This document shows positions 1 through 10,500 of a stretch of 26,867 nucleotides of DNA, piece by piece. The position numbers and the translations under genes were made by a program. Origin of the DNA: JABDGC01 sp964466595. GTDB lineage: Bacteria; Pseudomonadota; Gammaproteobacteria; DSM-16500. The notes beneath the pieces were generated by a model, which worked only from the letters and a program-made list of their open reading frames with translations, did no database searches and was not told the DNA's origin. Location of the stretch: assembly GCA_964466595.1 (NCBI GenBank), contig CAYXNR010000028.1, positions 1-26,867 on the forward strand. The letters are read 5' to 3'. Position 1 is the first letter of the stretch. Each line of letters begins with the position of its first letter.

Positions 1-3000
1 TTGTGCCCGAACTATTTAAGGCGATTGCACCCAAAGCTGTGCCACTGCCCACCGCCCCAGTTAAGGTGATGGCACCCGAGCCGGCATTAACAGTTAAGTT
101 ACGCGCGCTACTATTAGCAAGCGTTGAAGCAAAGCTCACGCTGCCATTACTTGTTCCGAGCGTCGTGTTAATACCCAAGCTCACGCCGCCATTATAGGTT
201 TGATTCCCGCCTGTGGTCGTAATCGAACCGCCATTCAAAAAGATTAGGCCATGGCCGGAAGCCGGAGAAAAGGCAGCCGTATTATTCGAAGTCAAGACCA
301 AACTCCCGCTCCCTGAATTGCTAATGCTGACACCGGAACCCACAGTCAAATCACGGTAAGCAGTCAAGGTGAGGGAATTAGCACTGTTCCAACTAATCGA
401 GGTATTCACAAAAATATCGCCATTGCCGCCAGAACCAGCGGAGGTGGTTTGAACGATGATACTGGCGGAAGCCAAGGCTGTGGTTAAATCACTGACTAAG
501 AGATTAGAATTAGTAGCCCCAGGACTATAGGTTCCACTTGAAAAAGTCGCTGTCGTTGAACAAGCCGTACAAATAGTCAAATCGGAAGGATCGAGTAACC
601 AAGTTCCGGTTATTCCGTGGGGAGCTTTCAACTCTGCTTTACCACCATGAATATCAAGATAGTGTCCTGAGGTTTCTACAAAGCCACCATTTCCATACCC
701 TGCCCCTTCCGCAGAGATCAAACCATGAAATTCGGTCTGATTTGACCACAGAACCACTTGGCCACCATTCCCCTCAATTAAGGCATCAGCCAAGATGGAG
801 GCGCCTTGTTCGACGGTCACTGTTTGCGCATTTGCTAGCGGACCAACCCCGTGGGCGCTTCCGCCAATATTGACCGTACCTCCTCCAAAGTCACCACTTA
901 CCTCAATTTGAGCCGGCGCCTCCATATATATATCGTGGCCCAAAATAATCACTTGGCCCCCAGGGGCTTCTATGACACTACTTAATCTGACTTGGCTGTT
1001 AATTGCTGATAGATAGAGACTCGATACCGAGATAGCATGAGTTAAATCTAAATAACCACTGCTTAAGGTAGTCAGCGTCAAGCTCTTCCCTGCACCACTG
1101 ACCGTTCCAAACTGAAGCGCTCCATTCCCGCTATTTAAAACCGTATCGGCGGCTAATAAAACATCGCCTAAAATAAGTCCTTGATTGTTTGTACTGATAC
1201 GTCCTGCTAAGGTCGTTGTACTGGCTGTACTGACAACCCCACCTTCAAAAGTAATTGCAGATTCGCTATTACTTCCTAAAACAACACCGCCATCATTAGA
1301 AAATTCAACAAGATGAACAAGACGGGAGCCACCACCGCTATCGATTAACAGGCGATAGCCGCCTGGCGAGGTATCAAAGTTATCTGCTCGCAAAGTATTA
1401 TTAAAGGCTACCGAAGTAGCTGTATTCTGAATGCTGATCGTTCCAGCCTGAACTGCACCGCTGAAACTCGTCGAATTCGAATTTTCTATTGTCACCGTTC
1501 CCGTCCCTCTAAAGGAACCGGCACTGATCAAGCCCGTACTGCCGCTATTGAGCGTCAGTGAATGGGAGCCACCATCTAGATCTCCCAAGCTAATATTCCC
1601 GCCTGCTGAATCGATTCGGGTGTCGCCCTGAAGCTCGCTCCTTTCATTTGAGCTAATAAAGGCACCCCCAGAACTAAGATAGCTGCCATTTAAGCTCAAA
1701 GTCGGATCACTCCCTACCCCCGTATAATGTTGATCATTCACCGTATTTACAGACTGAAGCTCAATACTATTACCCTCTACTGCCAAACGACTGAGGGCTG
1801 CAATACCACCCACCGCTCCGCCAAATTCAGCATTCCCTACCAAGGTCAAAAAGGCTGGTGGATTAGGATCATTGACTGCTGCATCAACCGTGCTTGCAAA
1901 AAGCACTAAACCTTCTTTTGATTTCAAGCTGGTATCACTGCCTAGCGTGGTTGGGCCACCATAAAATTGGCTAGCCACCGTCGTAACTGTATTTAAATTC
2001 TGAGTTGAACTGGGTATACCCGCGTCTAAATTAGAAGTGCCTGAGATGTTGAGAAAACTCAAGGCTTGCTCTGCACCCACATAGGCGCCGGGGTTAAAAA
2101 TAGCATTTCCTTCTATATTCAAGCCCTCAGCTCCTGCTACTTGTGCATCTACCGGGGCATTAAAGGTAACAGTTGAAGCACTTAGGGTAAGATCGGGTTG
2201 GGTTAAAGTAAGGGGACCATTATAGGTTTGCGTGCCGGAAGTCGTTATATCTGCCCCGAGAAAGGTCGCGCCCTCTGAAGAAGTCGCTAAACTAGCTAGA
2301 GGAACGAAGCCACCGATCGTGCCGTTTAGTACGAGAGTTCCAGAACCCTGAAAGTTCAAGGAATAAGGACCATTAATGCTGCTATCTTCGCTAAAAGTCA
2401 GCGAAGATCCGCTATCTACACCGATTGAAGTTGAGCCAGTTAAGGTCACCGCCCCATTCAGGCTGGCCTGACTTGCTGGCAGGGCTTCTATTGCGCCCGT
2501 CGTTCCAGACGCACCCGACCCCTCAACTTCTATGGCATTGTTTAAGCTAACATTATTCAATTGGAGAGTAGCATTCGAGCTCACTTTTACAAGTCCCGTT
2601 CCAAGGCTCGAACCATTTGCAACTTCTAGAATGCCCGAATTAAGATAGGTGCCGCCTGTATAGGTATTATTCAGTCCCGAAATAATTAAAGTACCGCTAC
2701 CCGCATTGGTAATTGCAGTATCTATGCCGCTAATTGATCCTGTTATAGAAGAAGCCTGACCAGCCCCACTAATTGTTAAATTATATCCACCACTTACATC
2801 GCCTTTAACAACGACATCCCCTAAGCTTGCCGTCAAAGTCGCGTCTTGGGCTAATTGAAGTTTTCCATTTAAAATCATTTGATTAGCAGAAATATGGGCT
2901 TGACCGTCCCCGGCCTTAAATTGGATTGCTCCTTCCCCTTGGTTCGCAGTTAAACTCAGCGTTCCACCGCCCGCCGGGCCATTTGCAGAAATCACTGCAG

Positions 3001-4231
3001 TTGGCTGCAGATCGATGCTATTCGCTGCAATTGCTACTGTACCACCCTGAGAGGCGCCCGAAGCCTTAAATTGCCCAGCCACTTCTACCCGATCACCTTC
3101 ATCTGGACCTGCCGAGAGCTCCATCACTCCGCCCTCTGCGCCGCCGACCTCAATTACCGTCGAAGCTACTGTTTTTACTGACTTTCCAGAAATCTTCACT
3201 GTTCCGCCCTTTCCGTCTTGGCCAGAAGCATCAATTTTTCCTGAAACTTGCACCGTACCCGCATCGGCAGTTAGCAGAATCGTAGCTGTCCCATTAGGCA
3301 AGGGCGCACTACCTCCACTATCCCCCGGTGATAAAAATATCCCATTACTATCTTGGCTCACATAACGCGCCTCAACGACCCCGCCCATTTCAATAGCATG
3401 ATCCAGAACTTGGCCAGCTGTTTTGGCACTCATGACCACCTGCCCGCCATCTGCTTGAATAAGACCGGTATTTTTAACCCCCGTATTCAGCGGATTCCCC
3501 TCTTGATCGACACCAGGCTGGCTACTTCCTTGATTAATAGCGAAATCAATCATTGAACTGCCAAAGCTAACCGTAAAGGTTTGGCCGGATTCAAGGGCTA
3601 CCTGCCCCAATTGGGCCTGAATAACCCCATTATTCACCACACCAGGGGCCATCATGGCAATATAGCCATAATCCTTGGCTATCACAGTACCGTCATTAAT
3701 AATACTGCCGTAATAAGGAGAGGCTTGATTAAATTGATATTTTCCATTTAAAAAATCCTGATTACTCATATTCGCTGTTGAAACCATAATGCCGGCTACA
3801 TTGACATAGGCATTGGGTCCGAAGTACACACCTGCTGGATTAATCAGGACAATTTGACCTGTTGCCGTTAATTGGCCATAAATTTTAGAAACACCCTGGG
3901 TCGGATCTACTCGGTTTAAGGCAATACCACCCTGTGGTTGTTGAAAATGGGTGGTTTCCCCCTGGTTAATATTAAAGGTATGCCAATCTAAAATAGCTTG
4001 TGAGCTCGTTTGGTTGACCGTGGTCGTCGTTTGGGTTTGCGAAACCGTAGCCGTACCGGCTACGACATTATTGAGGCTAGGATTAGCAAAGGCGCAGGGA
4101 GCAGCAAGCCACAGGAAGAAGAGCAGCCCTAAGCTTCTTTTTTTAAATAAATCAAGGCCTTTCACATCAGGATCTTTTTGAGAAAAGATTCCTGGAAAAA
4201 GGCCATTTTCACTCCACTTCGATCCGTTCAT
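1..4231 (-). CDS. Two-partner-secretion exoprotein (FHA/HMW-like giant adhesin), N-terminal 1410 residues; 3' end outside window ('gene A')
   Basis: Reading the minus strand from the ATG at 4229-4231 gives 1410 codons with no stop up to the left edge, so the gene is partial. Residues 1-49 look like a long signal peptide: a 31-residue N-region ending in KKR, a hydrophobic core (LGLLFFLWLAA) and an AFA cleavage site before NPSLNNV. Residues 50 to about 310 form the TPS domain, with FQQPQGGIALNRVDP, IYGQLTATG and INPAGVYFGP, the last matching the family's NPNG-type motif. A beta-helical region follows, with GGTVNIGG and GNGGQVVVWS near 1110-1160, then a TWLLDP motif and a CTAC pair. Residues about 407-1026 are practically identical to those of gene B. 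The family is known to be secreted through an outer-membrane TpsB pore and to act in adhesion. The ATG has only a close, weak Shine-Dalgarno (AGGTG, 2 nt away). A GTG at codon 23 would give a 27-residue signal peptide but has no ribosome binding site. Confidence 0.9.
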   Translation of the reverse strand, partial: MNGSKWSENGLFPGIFSQKDPDVKGLDLFKKRSLGLLFFLWLAAPCAFANPSLNNVVAGTATVSQTQTTTTVNQTSSQAILDWHTFNINQGETTHFQQPQGGIALNRVDPTQGVSKIYGQLTATGQIVLINPAGVYFGPNAYVNVAGIMVSTANMSNQDFLNGKYQFNQASPYYGSIINDGTVIAKDYGYIAMMAPGVVNNGVIQAQLGQVALESGQTFTVSFGSSMIDFAINQGSSQPGVDQEGNPLNTGVKNTGLIQADGGQVVMSAKTAGQVLDHAIEMGGVVEARYVSQDSNGIFLSPGDSGGSAPLPNGTATILLTADAGTVQVSGKIDASGQDGKGGTVKISGKSVKTVASTVIEVGGAEGGVMELSAGPDEGDRVEVAGQFKASGASQGGTVAIAANSIDLQPTAVISANGPAGGGTLSLTANQGEGAIQFKAGDGQAHISANQMILNGKLQLAQDATLTASLGDVVVKGDVSGGYNLTISGAGQASSITGSISGIDTAITNAGSGTLIISGLNNTYTGGTYLNSGILEVANGSSLGTGLVKVSSNATLQLNNVSLNNAIEVEGSGASGTTGAIEALPASQASLNGAVTLTGSTSIGVDSGSSLTFSEDSSINGPYSLNFQGSGTLVLNGTIGGFVPLASLATSSEGATFLGADITTSGTQTYNGPLTLTQPDLTLSASTVTFNAPVDAQVAGAEGLNIEGNAIFNPGAYVGAEQALSFLNISGTSNLDAGIPSSTQNLNTVTTVASQFYGGPTTLGSDTSLKSKEGLVLFASTVDAAVNDPNPPAFLTLVGNAEFGGAVGGIAALSRLAVEGNSIELQSVNTVNDQHYTGVGSDPTLSLNGSYLSSGGAFISSNERSELQGDTRIDSAGGNISLGDLDGGSHSLTLNSGSTGLISAGSFRGTGTVTIENSNSTSFSGAVQAGTISIQNTATSVAFNNTLRADNFDTSPGGYRLLIDSGGGSRLVHLVEFSNDGGVVLGSNSESAITFEGGVVSTASTTTLAGRISTNNQGLILGDVLLAADTVLNSGNGALQFGTVSGAGKSLTLTTLSSGYLDLTHAISVSSLYLSAINSQVRLSSVIEAPGGQVIILGHDIYMEAPAQIEVSGDFGGGTVNIGGSAHGVGPLANAQTVTVEQGASILADALIEGNGGQVVLWSNQTEFHGLISAEGAGYGNGGFVETSGHYLDIHGGKAELKAPHGITGTWLLDPSDLTICTACSTTATFSSGTYSPGATNSNLLVSDLTTALASASIIVQTTSAGSGGNGDIFVNTSISWNSANSLTLTAYRDLTVGSGVSISNSGSGSLVLTSNNTAAFSPASGHGLIFLNGGSITTTGGNQTYNGGVSLGINTTLGTSNGSVSFASTLANSSARNLTVNAGSGAITLTGAVGSGTALGAIALNSSGT
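1154..3032 (-). repeat. Near-identical long repeat, copy in gene A (1879 bp)
   Basis: Line-by-line comparison with 22991-24869 (constant offset 21837, a multiple of three) shows one mismatch, g at 3014 against a at 24851. Identity starts abruptly at 1154 and ends abruptly at 3032. It includes synonymous positions. Outside the tract the two genes are homologous but clearly diverged. The repeat is in the same orientation and reading frame as its partner and encodes beta-helical repeats with Q-x-Y motifs. Confidence 0.95.
4050..4231 (-). other. Signal peptide and mature N-terminus of gene A
   Basis: The segment encodes a basic stretch (KKR at residues 30-32), a Leu/Phe-rich core and an APCAFA cleavage region, with predicted cleavage after residue 49. 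The mature protein begins NPSLNNVVAGTATV, closely parallel to gene B's NPVLQNVASGTATV. The N-region is long, as is common for type V secreted proteins. It does not resemble the classical extended signal peptide region starting MNKxYR. Confidence 0.75.
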
Positions 4232-4233
4232 AA

Positions 4234-4238
4234 CACCT
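4234..4238 (-). promoter_or_regulatory. Weak ribosome binding site of gene A
   Basis: AGGTG lies only 2 nt upstream of the ATG at 4231, closer than usual. No better Shine-Dalgarno precedes any other plausible start in this frame. Initiation may be weak, or the true start may be internal. Confidence 0.35.
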
Positions 4239-4309
4239 ACAAGATGTTGATTAATATTATAAAAATTTAAAACTTGCAGATAGTCCTTTTTAACCTTTCT
4301 TATCATTAG

Positions 4310-4339
4310 AGTATAGTTTATCTTTTTAGTTTTGCACAA
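4310..4339 (-). promoter_or_regulatory. Candidate sigma-70-type promoter for gene A
   Basis: On the minus strand TTGTGC (4334-4339) is followed 18 nt later by TATACT (4310-4315). The -10 matches the consensus at five of six positions; the -35 matches only in TTG. Transcription would begin near 4303, giving a leader of about 70 nt. A perfect TATAAT at 4257-4262 is an alternative -10 but lacks a -35 and would leave a very short leader. Confidence 0.35.
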
Positions 4340-4381
4340 AAAAAGTACAAGTATTTTATTAATATTTTCAAATGCTTATAT

Positions 4382-4522
4382 TTATTTTGCCCCACTAACT
4401 TGCATCTCTGTTTCAAGCTTCTGTTTTGCTTTAATCGTGCGTTCTAGTTTCTTCTTATATTCCTCATCTATCTGCTTTTGCATATCGATCAATTGAGCAA
4501 TATTTTCACTAATATCAAGCAT
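4382..4522 (-). other. Charged alpha-helical C-terminal tail of gene B
   Basis: The last ~47 residues (MLDISENIAQLIDMQKQIDE onward, then a run rich in Lys and Glu ending VSGAK) have alternating acidic/basic and hydrophobic residues typical of an amphipathic helix or coiled coil. This contrasts with the neutral beta-rich solenoid before it. In some TPS proteins the C-terminus stays at the transporter and anchors the fibre; a similar role is possible but not shown. Confidence 0.6.
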
Positions 4523-7500
4523 GTACGGTAAATTGACTGAAAATAAGCTGCCATCTTCTATCAAGGGCCAGTCATTGCCATAGGTTGCGACCCCCTCTAA
4601 GGTTTCTAGGCTGTCGTAATACATCTGATGGGTGGCATGCATCGCTTCTGGCAGCAAGAGCGGTTGAAAGGATCCTAAAAAGGTGTCGATATTGAAATTG
4701 CTAAAGGTAATACTCTGGCCCTTGCTTTGCCCCAGACCTAGGCCCAGAGTCAAGAAGGTAGGGGTCTGGAAGTAGACATAATTAAGGATATTAGAAGGTG
4801 CAATAACCTCAGTAAAACCTATAAAACTGGTTTTACCACTGATATTGCCTATTAGCGCTCCCGAATAATAAATGGTGTTTTGTTCAGGCGGTAAGAAGAG
4901 CTTGCTACTACTCCCGCCGGCAAGGATTTGATTAATTTCCTCAAAATGATTAATGGTCAAATTATTAGTCGTTGCCAAGCCCGCATCCTTGGTGGCTAGG
5001 GTCACTGTCACAGAAGAGATGGTTCCCGTATTGCTGAGACCATAGCGAGAATAATCTACCGCTTTTACCATCGTTGCAGCATTCGCACCGCCTTTCACCG
5101 TACCACTCAGAGAAGCTGCCCCCACAAAGGCAAAACGAACCGAACCCGAACCACCTTGGAGATTAGCAAGATTAGTAAAGCTAAAGCCCATTCCAGTATG
5201 ATCCGCGTTGACTCCAGCAAAGCCCGTAAGCAAGCCGCCGCCATTGCTCTGATTCACTGTCCACTGCTGTGAATTGCTTGTCGGCACAGATAAAGTGTTA
5301 TTGCCATTAGCAAAACCAAGGACAGTTAGATTGGTCACATGCAAGGCTCCGAGACTCGTTGCCGTATCCGGTCCACCTACTGTAAATACCGTGTTCGGAC
5401 TATTACTAATCAAGGTAAGACTAGCCGGCTCAAAATTACTATCAAAGGGATCGCCTTCCACACCCTGATTAATTGAAATATCGCCGGATTCAGTGGTTAA
5501 ACTGACATTCTGTCCCAAAGCTAATAAGGAATTATAAGTCTGACTACCTGTTGTGGTGAGTGCGCTCGTACTGATAACCAAGCCTGAACTCACATTAGAA
5601 ATGAGACTACCTAAATTGCTGATAGCCCCATTGAAAACAATCACACCCGAACCAAGCAATTCAAGCGCATGATTACCACCATTGAAGCTTCCGCTAGAAG
5701 AAAGAAGAAGAATATCAGAGGAACCAATTGCAGTATCCGAAGCCAAAGTGATATCGCCGGCCCAAGCCTCACCATCACCGCAAAGACCCGTACCCGCTAC
5801 ACAACTGCTTCTTAAAGCACCCTGATGATTCGCACCACTTCCACTTAAGCTGAGTGGTTGATGTGCATAGCCGCTGGTGAATAGACTGCCTACTGTTGTT
5901 AAATTGCTTCTTATTTCTAGGGTAGCACCATCACTAACTGTGACGGGACTTGCAGCCTGTCCGAGCGTTGCGGTAGTCACAACCAGTGTTCCTGCGCTAA
6001 TCGTAATTGGAGCAACTGAATCAAGGGCTGCATTCAGCGTGAGCGTTCCTGTACCCGCCTTGGTAAAAGCACTGAGGTCAGTAATAACTGCATCAATGCT
6101 ACTGTTTGTGCCTGCATTAGAAATCGTAAGACTAAAGAGATTACCGAGACTGCTCGCTAGGCCAGAGCTAGAAGGTAGGAAAACATCACCACCCGTGCTC
6201 TCTAAAATCGTATCCGCCCCAAGAGCGAGGAAATCATGATAGGTCTGATTGCCTGAGGTGATGAGCGATCCGCCACTAAAAATATCACCGCTATTCATAT
6301 TACCGACGGGACCTAGCGTTAAACTACCAATATTAATCGGTCCATCCAAAGCCGTTCCGCCAGAGGTCGTTATATTTAAAGCAGCTACCTGACTAGCATG
6401 ATTATCAATGCTAGAAAGGAAATGAATACCGCCATTGCTGCTAGTCAGATTGACATCCTGCCCCAATTCAACTGGATTACTATAAATCTGATTGCCATCA
6501 GTACTGATGCTATTAGCATTCAACAGATCTCTTGCTGTCAGAGAAGGACTTAAAGTCAAATCACTGAGCTTATCGATATTGCCATTCAATGAAGTACCCA
6601 GCACAGAGCTCACTGTCAAATCCGGATAGGAGCCAAGCGGTAAGGAACTCGTCACGGTTCCCAAGCTCACTGTCTGTCCGCCATTGATGATTGCAGCTGC
6701 CGCCACCTTCACTGCAGCAAGTTGAATAGCACCATTGATGGTTTTCACTGTCCCTTGAATAGTTGTCGTTGAAGCATTATTCGTGAGATTATTATTAACT
6801 ATAAAATGCTGTGAGGGATCGCTGTTTAAATTAACACCGCCGCTATTATTAAAGAGCGCGGAAGAATTAATCGTCGCACCGCCCTCGAAATCAATCGAAT
6901 AAGCACCTGCTGCTGTTGTTAAGCCACCTAAGCGAACACTGTTATCCACTGTATCTGCGAAAATCACCGCTCCCAGCGCTGTTGTGGATTGTAAAGTAAG
7001 TGTATGGGTATTCGCCGTATCAATCAGCGTTTTCTTAAATAGAATCGGTGCCTGCAAACTGATGAGACTAAGATTATTCGTTAAAATCACATCATCATTA
7101 TATTCTTGTCCATTATTGTTAACATTCATGCCACTCGTCGTCACACTCGCATTTAAGGTATCATGACTCGCACCAGACATTGTTAAACTACCCACAGAAA
7201 CAGCAGCATTCACAGTCGAACCCTGCGTGCTCAGCAAGTTTAAATTATAGGCCCCATTAATCGCGCCATTAAAGGCGAGTGTGCCATTTGTTGCTGTTAA
7301 TTGCGTATCCGCACCAAGCGTGATTGCTCCAGCAAAACTTTGAGCTACAACTGTTTTAATACTGCCGCCGTTAATCACTGCTGTGCCTTGCGCCTGATTT
7401 AAGACTAAGCGATTCAAGGTTGTCGCACCGGAGCCTACCGGCGCTGCAAAAAGAGTTGTGCCGGTATCCGAAATCAGCAGATTTTGCGGAATTAAGTTTC

Positions 7501-10500
7501 CACTCAAGGCATCCACTGTGCTCAAAAAGCTAATATTATTTCCCTTCAAACTGAGGTTAGGATTACCAGTAAACGAGATATCCAGCGCCAAGGGATCATG
7601 ATAGGTTTGCGCGCCCACGGTTGTAATACTTGCTTGACCGCCATTGGTGATGAAGATAGTAAAATGATCGCTCGGTGTGGAACCAGCAACAGCTTCTAAA
7701 CTCAGGCTAGCAAGTGGAATGCTGCTACCGACTTGACCATTTAAGTTCACGCCGCCCGTGCTACGAAGTGTCAGCGCATGTGCGCCATCTATTGTTGAAT
7801 GAACATCGATTTGAGAATTGAGATGATTAGCATCTCCTGCTATTAATTCAGCATCTCCTCCCACAGCAAGATTTGAGAAATAAACCTGACTGCTAATGGT
7901 ATTCACAGTGACAGCGCCAAAGGAAACCGTTCCACCAAGCGCAGTGAGTACATGTAAGGGCGTGCTATCACCAATTGCTCCGTTCAGCGAAATGCTACTG
8001 TTGGCAGCAGGATTAAGCAACAAATCTCCATTGTTATTGGGATTCACTAAGAAGCTGCCATTGATTGTTCCTGAAATAGTAAAGTCATCGCCTGCAGCAA
8101 AGGTTTTGATGGTATTCGAAGTCGCATTAGTTAAAACGATATTGCCAGCAAATGAAGGATCATTACTGCCTACACTGCTTCCCGCTAGTGTAGCCTGATT
8201 CAAGATGAGTGAATTGCTCGAACCAACACTCACGCCATTGATGGCTAAGATAGCATGATTATTGACAGTGGTGAGGGAGTGACCCAGTCCTGTCGCCGAG
8301 CTAATCTTCAAGGTGCCCTGATTAACAGTCGTTGTGCCGCTATAGCTATTCATCCCAGCTAATTCAAAGGTACCCGTTCCTACTTTGACTAAGCTGATTA
8401 CATTTTCAATACTACCGGCAAAGCTCGTATTAGTATTAGCACTGCCCGTTGTCAAAATAGGTGTTCCCGAATTCGAGATCACCCTTCCACCTGTTGTAAG
8501 TGTATCACCTGCTAGCGAAGCGATACTGGTATCATAAGTATTGAGATCAAAGGTTCCCGCAGTCCCTATAATCACTGCTGAACCAGCGGGCACGACATTC
8601 ATCCCAGCCTGCTGTAAGGTACCTGCTAAAATCGTAGTGGGACCCGTATAGCTATTATTGCTATTAGACAGAACCAGCCTTCCACCCAGACCATTTTCTT
8701 TCAGCGAACCACTCGCTGTACCATCTGCTACAATACCGCTCAACAGCACCGTTCCCGCTGTATTCACTACATTCAAGACAGAACTCAAACTACCGCTGCC
8801 ACTTAAGGTTAAATTGTTAACCCCGCCAATAGCAGAATTCAAACTCGTGCTACTCACTTCGAAATCATTCGCTACCACTATGCCGTTCGTTCCGGCCATC
8901 AAGGTTCCGCCCTTGAAATATAAAATACCAGTGCTCAAGCTTGAATTATTATTCAAAATCAAGGTGCCGCCATTCAAATGGGTATCACCGCTATAATGGT
9001 TATCTACCATCAAGGTCAGCGAGCCAGCATAGCCGGGAGCTTCGTTCAGCGTGAACGAGCCAAGGTTCGAACCAAGACTACCATTCACCGAAGACAGACC
9101 AGAGGTATTGATGATGAGATCCTGTGTTGTAGCTACCGCAGCATCAATAGAATTAAAACTGAGATTAACAGCATAAAAACGAAGTAGATTAGCAAGATTA
9201 TCTATTGTAGTCGCGCCAGAAACAGAGAGGGTGCCAAGAGCAAATTGACCACCGACTGTAGCATTAAATTCTACATCACCCACTAAGGCTAAAGTATGCA
9301 TGTTCATTTGATCCGCATCGAGTGTATTTCTAAAATGAATGAAGCCACCGAGCGAACTTAGCCTTGAATCGCCTGTCAAAATAACAGGACCATCAAAGTC
9401 TTGATTGCCATTTTGTCCCTGCGTATTTGTTGTGGCGAGATCAGCTCCGATCATAGTCTCTCCCACTGTTGCGATACTGCCCGCATTTACTGCAGCATTA
9501 AAATGAATAGCACCACTGCCACTACTTGATACACTGAGATTTCCCAAAGCAGCTTGAGCACTCCCAAGTGTACTCTCGAAGAACACACTGTCATTACTTC
9601 CCACTGAGAAAATATTCAGATCCTGTCCACTGCCATTGATAGCTTGATCAAAGCGGATTAAACCTGTGGAAGCGAGATTAACTAAGGTCGTAGAAGGTGT
9701 AGGAAGCGTGGAATTCAAAGTAACCAAGCCCTGATAAATCTGATTGCCATTGCTGACGACACTACCGCTGGTATGATTTAAAGAATTCGTTTCAAAAATA
9801 ACAGGGCCCTTGAAATTAAAGTTGCCGCTACCACCGCTATAAGCTGTCATTGAAGAAGCTAGCGTATAAATAGTATTTGCCGAAGTATTGAAGTTCACAT
9901 CAGGAACTGCAGCTGTGCCTATCGTCAGATTACCATTTGCATCTACAGAATAAAGAATAAAGGTGCTGGGCATTTGTTTGATGACCACAGCCAAGGTCTC
10001 ATTAGAAAGCAGATTAGTATTCGCACTCGTTAAATCGCCTACAGAAATCTCATTCACAGTTAAGTTCAGTCCGCTAATACTGCCATGTACAGCTTGTGGT
10101 GTTGTTGTCACGGCATTAGCCACGCCACCCATTGAGAGATAAACCAAGATGGGTGTCGGCAGACCTAAAATCGTATCCGGCAGGACCTCTTCGCCAATCA
10201 AAAATTGATAAGACCCATCTTGCTGCGTATGCGTAATGCCCGAAGAAATGCTGCCGCTTCCGGGCACATTGATCGGAGAAATCGTCGTACTCGATACGCC
10301 ATTATAATAAGCAAGCCGAACAGTTGCAGAGGTGCCAGGCAGAAGACCAGAAACCACGCCTGAAATAATACGCGGTGCTTGCGGATAGAAAACTTGTAAA
10401 TAAGGATAGGAGGATACACTTGTTACCATTCCCCAGATCGTAGCAAAATTCCAACCGGTATAAGTGCTTTGTAAAGATAAATCCACTGTGCCACCATTTG

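Larger units (their letters stand above)
4232..4381 (-). other. Intergenic gap between gene B and gene A
   Basis: This is 150 bp of AT-rich DNA between the gene B stop (TAA at 4382-4384) and the gene A start. I see no convincing Rho-independent terminator. A 6-bp stem (one G-U pair) around 4333-4351 has its T-run in the loop rather than after the stem, so it does not fit. The two genes could be co-transcribed, with an additional internal promoter. Confidence 0.7.

Noticed and set aside
1727..1909. Short plus-strand frame with an identical second copy at 23564-23746
   Set aside because: It is an antisense shadow of the near-identical tract in genes A and B. The duplicate exists only because the tract is duplicated.
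4333..4351. Possible terminator hairpin after gene B
   Set aside because: The stem is only 6 bp with one wobble, and the T-run is in the loop instead of downstream.
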